A stretch of 42,026 nucleotides of DNA. It comes from Ignavibacteriaceae bacterium (GTDB taxonomy: Bacteria > Bacteroidota > Ignavibacteria > Ignavibacteriales > Ignavibacteriaceae). The DNA lies in contig JACAFA010000144.1 of NCBI GenBank assembly GCA_013388525.1, positions 1 through 42,026 of the forward strand, in the 5' to 3' direction. Under the pieces are notes generated by a model. The model was not told the origin of the DNA. It did no database searches and worked only from the letters and a program-made list of their open reading frames with translations. Shown here piece by piece: positions 36,924 through 42,026 of the stretch; the first letter of the stretch is position 1; each line of letters begins with the position of its first letter. Made by a program: the position numbers and the translations under genes.

Positions 36924-37621
36924 AAAAACCAAAGTTCGGTATTGTTGTTTTTCCTGGTTCAAACTGCGACCACGATACTTATTATGCATTAAAAAAAATT
37001 ATGAACCAGGATGTTATTTTTCTCTGGCATAAACAAACTTCACTGGAAGATTGCGATGTAATCATTCTTCCGGGCGGATTTTCTTATGGTGATTATTTAA
37101 GAACCGGAGCGATTGCAAGATTCTCTCCGATAATGAAAGAAGTAATCAACTTTGCAAATAGTGGTGGTTACGTTCTTGGGATATGTAATGGATTTCAGAT
37201 TTTACTGGAAGCTGGTCTTTTGCCAGGTGTAATGTTAAAAAATCAATCACTTAATTTTGTTTGTAAGGATGTTTATCTGAAAGTTGAAAACAAAAAAACT
37301 ATTTTCACATCAGACATCGACAGTAAAGATGTTCTCAGGATTCCCATAGCGCACGGTGAAGGAAATTATTTTACAGATGAAAAAACATTAGATGAACTTG
37401 AAAGAAATAACCAAATTATTTTCAGGTATTCTGAACGCGATGGTTCAGTTACAGATTCAGTAAATCCCAACGGATCGGTGCTTAATATCGCCGGAATAAT
37501 AAACAAACGAGGAAATATACTCGGAATGATGCCCCACCCGGAACGGAGCAGCGATTCAGTCTTGGGAAAAACAGACGGAAGTCTTATTTTCAAATCGTTA
37601 GTTAATAATATTTTAAACTAA
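36920..37621 (+). CDS. purQ: Phosphoribosylformylglycinamidine synthase subunit PurQ
   Basis: This encodes a 233-residue class I glutamine amidotransferase that supplies ammonia to PurL. The nucleophile is Cys89 in [19 protein letters not shown] at the N-terminus, [17 protein letters not shown], and the C-terminal [10 protein letters not shown] with the catalytic His-x-Glu are present. I place the start at GTG 36920: GGAGGA nine bases upstream and homology from [11 protein letters not shown] support it, rather than a GTG at 36893 that would deepen the overlap with purS. Confidence 0.95.
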   Translation: MKKPKFGIVVFPGSNCDHDTYYALKKIMNQDVIFLWHKQTSLEDCDVIILPGGFSYGDYLRTGAIARFSPIMKEVINFANSGGYVLGICNGFQILLEAGLLPGVMLKNQSLNFVCKDVYLKVENKKTIFTSDIDSKDVLRIPIAHGEGNYFTDEKTLDELERNNQIIFRYSERDGSVTDSVNPNGSVLNIAGIINKRGNILGMMPHPERSSDSVLGKTDGSLIFKSLVNNILN

Positions 37622-37631
37622 GAGGTACAAA

Positions 37632-37832
37632 ATGTTTGGCAATTTAGGTGCAGGCGAAATAATTCTCATCGTTCTTGTTATCCTTTTGCTGTTTGGTGCT
37701 AAAAAAATTCCTGAACTTGCACGCGGTATCGGTAAAGGAATGAGCGAATTCAAAAAAGGACTCAAGGATGTTGAAACTGAAATTAAAACTGCTGATACAG
37801 ATGTAAAAAAGGTTGAAGAGAAAAAAGATTAG
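37632..37832 (+). CDS. tatA: Sec-independent translocase subunit TatA
   Basis: This encodes 66 residues of TatA/E type. A short membrane helix (about residues 6-21, [18 protein letters not shown]) is followed by the [17 protein letters not shown] amphipathic helix and a charged, Lys/Glu-rich tail. TatA forms the protein-conducting pore for folded proteins. It follows purQ by ten bases, with a putative terminator directly after it; tatC is not in the window. Confidence 0.93.
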   Translation: MFGNLGAGEIILIVLVILLLFGAKKIPELARGIGKGMSEFKKGLKDVETEIKTADTDVKKVEEKKD

Positions 37833-37864
37833 TCATTTCATTTGTGAATTTACGACTAATCTTT
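37824..37864 (+). terminator. Possible terminator hairpin after tatA
   Basis: AAAGATTAGTC (37824-37834, overlapping the tatA stop) is a perfect 11-base inverted match to GACTAATCTTT (37854-37864), with a 19-base loop. A weak T-rich stretch follows. The long loop and the weak T-run lower the confidence, but the position after the last gene of the unit fits. Confidence 0.45.
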
Positions 37865-37989
37865 CTTCACATAATTTTTTCATCATTACCAGTAATCATC
37901 CCCATCCATTATTTAGGACAGGACATTCCATTTTCTTAAATTTGCTCGTTAAATTTTAATTCGTTATTTCATTTCAGGAATAAAACTCT

Positions 37990-38934
37990 ATGAGCATTTT
38001 AGTTAACAAACAAACCCGCCTTGTTGTACAGGGAATAACAGGCAGTGAAGGTTCTTTCCACACACAACAGATGATTGAATACGGAACTAAAGTAGTAGCA
38101 GGTGTTACACCCGGCAAAGGAGGAACAAAACATCTCGGTGTACCTGTATTCAACACTGTAGCAGATGCAGTTAAAGCAACCAAAGCTAATACATCAGTAA
38201 TTTTTGTTCCACCGGCATTTGCTGCTGACGCAATTCTTGAATCTGCAAATTCAGGAATAAAAGTTATCATCTGCATAACAGAAGGAATTCCTGCAGCAGA
38301 TATGATCAAAGTTTATCTCTCAATAAAACAAAAAGGAATTATTCTGGTTGGACCAAATTGTCCGGGAGTTATATCACCCGGTGAAGCTAAAGTTGGAATA
38401 ATGCCGGGTTTCATTCATAAAAAAGGAAATGTTGGAATCGTATCAAGAAGCGGAACTCTGACTTATGAAGCTGTAAAGCAAATTGTGGATGTTGGTTTGG
38501 GTCAATCAACGGCTGTTGGCATTGGCGGCGATCCGATTATCGGTTCAAAATTTATAGATATAATAAAATTGTTCAATGAAGATCCGGAAACAAAAGGAAT
38601 TGTAATGATTGGTGAAATAGGCGGAAGTGCAGAGGAAGAAGCAGCAGAATTTATAAAGAAGAATGTAAGAAAACCTGTTGTCGGATTCATTGCCGGAAGA
38701 ACTGCTCCTCCCGGAAGAAGAATGGGACACGCCGGTGCAATTATTTCCGGTGGAAAAGGAACAGCTGCAGAAAAAATGGCTGCCATGAAAAAAGCCGGAA
38801 TCCATGTTGTTGAGAATCCGGCAGAGATTGGTTCAACAATGTTAAAAGCTCTTGGGAAAAAGAAGGCAGGCGTTAAAAAATCAGGCGTGAAGAAAACAGC
38901 AAAAAAATCTGTTCTCAAAAAAAAGAAAAAGTAA
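37990..38934 (+). CDS. sucD: Succinyl-CoA synthetase alpha subunit with lysine-rich tail
   Basis: This encodes 314 residues of SucD, which with SucC interconverts succinyl-CoA and succinate with nucleotide formation in the TCA cycle. The CoA-binding Rossmann domain opens [27 protein letters not shown] follows, and the phosphorylated His247 is in [11 protein letters not shown]. After the usual end near residue 288, a 26-residue extension with 14 lysines ([17 protein letters not shown] and KKKKK) runs to the stop. The tail resembles histone H1-like or nucleic-acid-binding extensions and is not part of the normal fold. sucC is not in the window. Confidence 0.95.
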   Translation: MSILVNKQTRLVVQGITGSEGSFHTQQMIEYGTKVVAGVTPGKGGTKHLGVPVFNTVADAVKATKANTSVIFVPPAFAADAILESANSGIKVIICITEGIPAADMIKVYLSIKQKGIILVGPNCPGVISPGEAKVGIMPGFIHKKGNVGIVSRSGTLTYEAVKQIVDVGLGQSTAVGIGGDPIIGSKFIDIIKLFNEDPETKGIVMIGEIGGSAEEEAAEFIKKNVRKPVVGFIAGRTAPPGRRMGHAGAIISGGKGTAAEKMAAMKKAGIHVVENPAEIGSTMLKALGKKKAGVKKSGVKKTAKKSVLKKKKK

Positions 38935-38964
38935 AATATCATTAATCAATAATTTGAGATTACA

Positions 38965-39168
38965 ATGAAAGTAAAAGTAGCTCTTGAAAAAAGCGATGAA
39001 GGAGGATACACAGTTTACGTTCCCTCGTTGCCAGGTTGTATTAGTGAAGGCAATACAATAGAAGAAGCTATCGATAATATTATTGAGGCTATAGAGCTTT
39101 ATCTTGAACCGATTGAAGATGACACAATCGCATTGCAGGATGTTATAATTAAAGAAATCAATTTATGA
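38965..39168 (+). CDS. hicB: HicB-family antitoxin (short form)
   Basis: This encodes 67 residues with the HicB partial RNase H fold: VKVALEKSDEGGYTVYVPSLPGC and SEGNTIEEAIDNIIEAIELYL. It lacks a C-terminal DNA-binding domain, so it belongs to the short, UPF0150-like type, and autoregulation would need another factor. It overlaps hicA by four bases and precedes it, the reverse of the classical hicA-hicB order but a common arrangement. Confidence 0.88.
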   Translation: MKVKVALEKSDEGGYTVYVPSLPGCISEGNTIEEAIDNIIEAIELYLEPIEDDTIALQDVIIKEINL

Positions 39169-39392
39169 CCAAAATTCCTTCACTGCCATACATTAAGATT
39201 ATAAAAGCATTACAAAGAAATGGTTGGGTTGTAGTAAGGCAAAGAGGAAGTCATATACGTTTACAAAAAAATATACCCGGTGAGGTTTTGAAAATTACAG
39301 TCCCAGCACACACTCCTGTAAAAAGATCAACCCTCTCTCATATATTGAAACAAGCAAGAATCAATTTAGAAGACTTTTTAAATTTGTTTTGA
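39165..39392 (+). CDS. hicA: HicA-family mRNA interferase toxin
   Basis: This encodes 75 residues with the double-stranded RNA-binding-like HicA fold. The catalytic His30 lies in RQRGSHIRLQ; the start (LPYIKIIKALQRNGWVVVR) and the end (PVKRSTLSHILKQARINLEDFL) are typical. The toxin would cleave mRNAs when not held by HicB. The active-site residue is intact, so it is likely functional. It is placed between sucD and ndk. Confidence 0.9.
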   Translation: MTKIPSLPYIKIIKALQRNGWVVVRQRGSHIRLQKNIPGEVLKITVPAHTPVKRSTLSHILKQARINLEDFLNLF

Positions 39393-39411
39393 AAAATAAA
39401 GGAGAAATAAA

Positions 39412-39843
39412 TTGAGCATTAAAACATTAGCCATAATAAAACCGGATGCAGTTCAGAAAGGTTATACCGGTGAAATAATTTCAATGATAATCAAAGCCGG
39501 ATTCAAGATTAAAGCGATGAAAATGATTCAGCTTACTAAATCATCTGCTGAAGGATTTTATTCAGTTCACAAAGAAAGACCGTTCTTTAATGACCTGGTT
39601 GCATATATGACTTCAGGTCCCTGTATTCCAATTGCTCTCGAAAGAGAAAACGCAGTTGAGGAATACAGAAAACTTATTGGAGCAACTGATCCGAAAAAAG
39701 CTGCTGAGGGAACAGTAAGAAAATTATTTGCTGTTGATATTCAATTGAATGCAGTTCATGGCTCAGACTCGGATGAGAATGCAGAAAAGGAAATCGCTCA
39801 CTTCTTTTCAAAAGATGAATTGCTGAATAATTATTCAGCTTAA
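39412..39843 (+). CDS. ndk: Nucleoside diphosphate kinase
   Basis: This encodes 143 residues that transfer the gamma phosphate from ATP to other nucleoside diphosphates. The phosphohistidine His116 lies in [22 protein letters not shown] and the Kpn loop are typical. The start is TTG at 39412 with GGAG seven bases upstream; the usual N-terminus ([11 protein letters not shown]) begins immediately after it. The gene lies 20 bases downstream of hicA. Confidence 0.96.
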   Translation: MSIKTLAIIKPDAVQKGYTGEIISMIIKAGFKIKAMKMIQLTKSSAEGFYSVHKERPFFNDLVAYMTSGPCIPIALERENAVEEYRKLIGATDPKKAAEGTVRKLFAVDIQLNAVHGSDSDENAEKEIAHFFSKDELLNNYSA

Positions 39844-39919
39844 CATAATTTAAATTAACCTGTCGGACTTCCGGATTAAAAATTCAAATCGACAATTGAT
39901 AAATTTCTTAAGGAATAAA

Positions 39920-40975
39920 ATGAAAAGCATATTAACTATCACTTTACTTTCTATTACATTGTTTTTTGCCTGTCAGCAAAAGAAAGCAGAGGATGAACAA
40001 AAAATTACAGAAGAGACAGCATCTACGTTTGACAGTACTGCTTTATTAACTACTACAGTTGAAGAAAATGAAAACCAATCTTTTATTTTCAGATATAAAC
40101 TTATTCCCGGTGAATCATTCAAATACAGAGTAACTACAATTTCGCAGAGTGAACAAAGTGTTATTACTGATTCAAGTATGACTGATCATCTGGATCAAAC
40201 TATTATTTTCATAATGAACTTCAAAACACTATCAGTAGATGACGACAGTGTTGCAGAAATTGAGTGCACATTTAATTCAGTAAACCTGAAAGCAAATGCA
40301 AACGGAATTGATATCAGTTACAAATCAGGTTCACAAATGGATTCAACTGAAAGACAAAAATTTCCTGAGTATGAAGCCTTTCTGAACAACCCATTCAATC
40401 TCAGAGTTGGCAAACAAGGTGAAATTATTGATATCTACAAGATTGATAAAATAATGAACAAGTTTCTGACCTTCCGCGGTTTAGCTGATTCACTTAGTGC
40501 TCAGGATAAAATTATGGCTCAACAGGAAATGACAAACAAATCCATCAAACCATTATTATCACAGATATTCAGAGAATTTCCTGATAAAAAGATGGCTAAA
40601 GATTCAACCTGGTCTTACAAACGCGAATCACTTCCGGTAATGATTTTTAAAGTTGATTATGAAAATCTCTATACAGTTAAAAATATTGAGATGCTTAATG
40701 ATGAGAAATTAGCTGTGGTTGATGGAATAATTAAAACTAAAGTTACCGGCAGTCAGACTCATAATGATCGTGGAATAAATTATAAATTTGAAAAACCAAT
40801 CTCTACTGCCAGCGGGAAAATATATTTTAATCTTGACAAAGGTTTAATTCAAAAAAGCCGGACTCAAACAAGAATGGAAAATTCGTATAGTATGGAAATG
40901 CCAACACCCGAGGGAATTAAAAAAGCAAGTGCTAAAGAAATTACTTCAAATGTGAACGTAATAGAATTACTATAA
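39920..40975 (+). CDS. Hypothetical lipoprotein, possibly DUF6263-like
   Basis: This encodes 351 residues from the ATG at 39920 (AGGA just upstream). The signal peptide ends in the lipobox FFAC, about 18 residues in, followed by a charged linker (QQKKAEDEQ). The mature part is rich in beta strands, with FRYKLIPGESFKYRVTTIS early on and a SGKIYFNLDKGLIQKS segment late. The composition resembles DUF6263-like exported proteins of the Bacteroidota; I hold this loosely. A strong terminator follows it. The function is unknown. Confidence 0.8.
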   Translation: MKSILTITLLSITLFFACQQKKAEDEQKITEETASTFDSTALLTTTVEENENQSFIFRYKLIPGESFKYRVTTISQSEQSVITDSSMTDHLDQTIIFIMNFKTLSVDDDSVAEIECTFNSVNLKANANGIDISYKSGSQMDSTERQKFPEYEAFLNNPFNLRVGKQGEIIDIYKIDKIMNKFLTFRGLADSLSAQDKIMAQQEMTNKSIKPLLSQIFREFPDKKMAKDSTWSYKRESLPVMIFKVDYENLYTVKNIEMLNDEKLAVVDGIIKTKVTGSQTHNDRGINYKFEKPISTASGKIYFNLDKGLIQKSRTQTRMENSYSMEMPTPEGIKKASAKEITSNVNVIELL

Positions 40976-41048
40976 ATTTTTTCTTTGTTAGTTTGTCGTA
41001 ATGAATTCATTCATACCGGGAATATTTTTACCAGATTAGCCAATTCGC

Positions 41049-41080
41049 AGGAACATTTTTCAATGTTCCTTTTTCTTTTA
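41049..41080 (+). terminator. Rho-independent terminator after the lipoprotein gene
   Basis: AGGAACATT (41049-41057) and AATGTTCCT (41062-41070) form a perfect nine-base stem with a TTTC loop. A run of Ts (TTTTCTTTTA) follows at once. It ends the transcript of the lipoprotein gene, 74 bases after its stop. Confidence 0.85.
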
Positions 41081-41173
41081 TTTAATTATTTCATTTTTTA
41101 ACAAATTCCTTCATTTACAGAATGGTTAAATATTTGCTGTAATGAACGTAAAAAGATGCAAAGGAGATAAAAG

Positions 41174-41536
41174 GTGAAGAAACTTATAATATTTATTTTG
41201 TTGGTTGCAGGAGGTTATTTTGCTTATGAATACCTTATCAAAGAAAAAACTGTACTTGAAATCAATGCAGATAAATCTATCTCTACACAACATTCAATGG
41301 ATGTTGATGCACCAGCACTGGCACCAGCAAGATTTGGTTCTGTTCAGGGAACAGTAAAAAATGTCAGCGATAAAACTGTAACCAATATTGTGTTAAGATA
41401 TAAACTGAATGCTGAACCGGTTGAAGCTCGTATTGATCAATTAGAACCCGGAGAAACAAAAAACTTTTCAACGCAAAGTATCAGACTAAGCCACGTAGAA
41501 GTTACTTTCTTTCTTGAAGAAATGAGCTACGAATAA
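41174..41536 (+). CDS. Small membrane-anchored protein
   Basis: This encodes 120 residues. The start is GTG at 41174 with AAGGAG seven bases upstream. A single N-terminal membrane helix (about 3-20, KLIIFILLVAGGYFAYEYL) precedes an extracytoplasmic beta domain. The GSVQGTVKNVSDKTVTNIVLRYKL stretch and the later ELEPGETKNFS-like segment resemble the FxLYD/beta-sandwich fold of small exported proteins. No further function can be read. It stands alone between two terminator-like hairpins. Confidence 0.8.
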   Translation: MKKLIIFILLVAGGYFAYEYLIKEKTVLEINADKSISTQHSMDVDAPALAPARFGSVQGTVKNVSDKTVTNIVLRYKLNAEPVEARIDQLEPGETKNFSTQSIRLSHVEVTFFLEEMSYE

Positions 41537-41562
41537 ATACTATTTATTCTTGTAATTTGTAC

Positions 41563-41578
41563 CCGAACTTTAGTTCGG
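41563..41578. repeat. Short intergenic palindrome
   Basis: CCGAAC (41563-41568) and GTTCGG (41573-41578) pair around a four-base TTTA loop; no T-run follows. It lies between the small membrane protein and a real terminator. It may be a copy of a dispersed palindrome, but no second copy is visible here. Confidence 0.35.
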
Positions 41579-41649
41579 ACAGATCCTAACAAAATTTTTT
41601 CGAGATAAGTTCCGAGCTATATAAAGTAGGAGTCGTTAAGAAATGGAAA

Positions 41650-41675
41650 GGTCGGATTTTAACCCGACCTTTTTT
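41650..41675 (+). terminator. Rho-independent terminator between convergent genes
   Basis: GGTCGG (41650-41655) pairs with CCGACC (41664-41669) around an eight-base loop, followed by TTTTTT on the plus strand. It serves the small membrane protein gene and may also stop transcripts from the convergent type IX cargo gene, although its minus-strand T-run is weak. Confidence 0.8.
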
Positions 41676-41689
41676 ATGGAATCTTCAAA

Positions 41690-42026
41690 TTACTTCATCA
41701 GTATCATCTTCCTCGAACTTAAATATTTCTCTGCTAAAAGTTGGTAGATATACACACCGCTTGCAAGATTCGAAGCGTTAAATTGTATTTCATATCTTCC
41801 GGCTTGCTGCTTTGTGTTTACAAGTTCTTTTACTTTTCTTCCGAGTATATCGTAGATTATAAGTGATACATCACTCGTGTTTGGAAGATCATACTTTATT
41901 GTTGTTACAGGGTTGAAAGGATTTGGATAGTTCTGATACAAATAATATTCGGTCGGAATCATTTCTTTTTCTGTTTCTTTTGCCTGACTTCCAAAGTTCT
42001 TCCTCAGTATTTCTTCTACCCGCTGA
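41690..42026 (-). CDS. Type IX secretion cargo protein, C-terminal part (partial)
   Basis: The open frame runs off the right edge; the visible 111 residues are the end of a larger protein. A short charged linker (SQAKETEKEMIPTEYY) leads into a complete type IX sorting domain: YQNYPNPFNPVTTIKYDLP, VSLIIYDILGRKVKELV, and LASGVYIYQLLAEKYLSSRK with terminal KMILMK. Such domains are recognised by the type IX machinery and usually removed during export. The passenger domain is outside the window. The methionine at 41962 is internal, not a start. Confidence 0.9.
   Translation of the reverse strand, partial: QRVEEILRKNFGSQAKETEKEMIPTEYYLYQNYPNPFNPVTTIKYDLPNTSDVSLIIYDILGRKVKELVNTKQQAGRYEIQFNASNLASGVYIYQLLAEKYLSSRKMILMK

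Noticed and set aside
38502..38942. 146-codon minus-strand frame under sucD
   Set aside because: It is the antisense shadow of sucD; the long phenylalanine runs reflect the lysine and glycine codons of the real gene.
1..42026. CRISPR arrays, insertion sequences, phage genes
   Set aside because: I found no regularly spaced direct repeats, no transposase or integrase motifs and no phage structural or packaging genes on either strand.

Overview
The window looks like an AT-rich chromosomal segment from a member of the Ignavibacteria (Bacteroidota/Chlorobi group). Two things support this. Two proteins carry type IX secretion C-terminal sorting domains with the YPNPFNP and GVYIYQL type motifs; the one at the right edge is of the form very common in Ignavibacteria. 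Many starts lack a Shine-Dalgarno sequence, several use TTG or GTG, and the tRNA-Phe gene sits behind a Bacteroidota-type promoter (TTTG-N19-TATTTTTG). Taxonomy is inferred from protein motifs, not from a search.

Layout. 1-6.5 kb (minus strand) is housekeeping: an exported hypothetical, purC, pgsA, pgpA, cinA, thpR, recA and recX, in tight order with several overlaps. 6.7-8.75 kb holds one glycosyltransferase and the complete but heavily mutated remains of a sugar-cluster methyltransferase. 8.8-10.8 kb has a tRNA-Phe with promoter and terminator, and glmS. 10.97-16.69 kb is one giant gingipain-family (C25) protease carrying a type IX sorting tail.

16.9-29.8 kb is a Wzx/Wzy-type surface polysaccharide locus: SLBB export protein, Wzz-like protein, UDP-glucuronate decarboxylase, MurJ/Wzx-like flippase, methyltransferase, a Wzy/ligase-like membrane protein broken by one in-frame TAA, a GT9 transferase, two plus-strand GT4 transferases, and the initiating polyprenyl-phosphate sugar phosphotransferase. 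29.9-34.4 kb (minus) continues with ftsX, two small lipoproteins, an FkbM methyltransferase, another methyltransferase, recR and a ybaB-family gene.

34.6-41.5 kb (plus) holds a degenerate PurC-like protein, psd, pssA, purS, purQ, tatA, sucD with a lysine-rich tail, a hicBA-type toxin-antitoxin pair, ndk, a lipoprotein and a small exported protein. The right edge is the 3' end of another type IX cargo gene on the minus strand.

The most notable points are: (a) the PurC-family paralog that has lost the ATP- and substrate-binding signatures, sits in the expected purC position of a purC-purS-purQ neighbourhood, and coexists with a canonical long-form purC elsewhere in the window; (b) the nonsense-interrupted polymerase gene in an otherwise intact polysaccharide locus; (c) a methyltransferase pseudogene that can be read end to end through at least four frame changes; (d) a 26-residue tail on SucD containing 14 lysines. 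I saw no CRISPR array, no insertion sequence and no clear defence system apart from hicBA.
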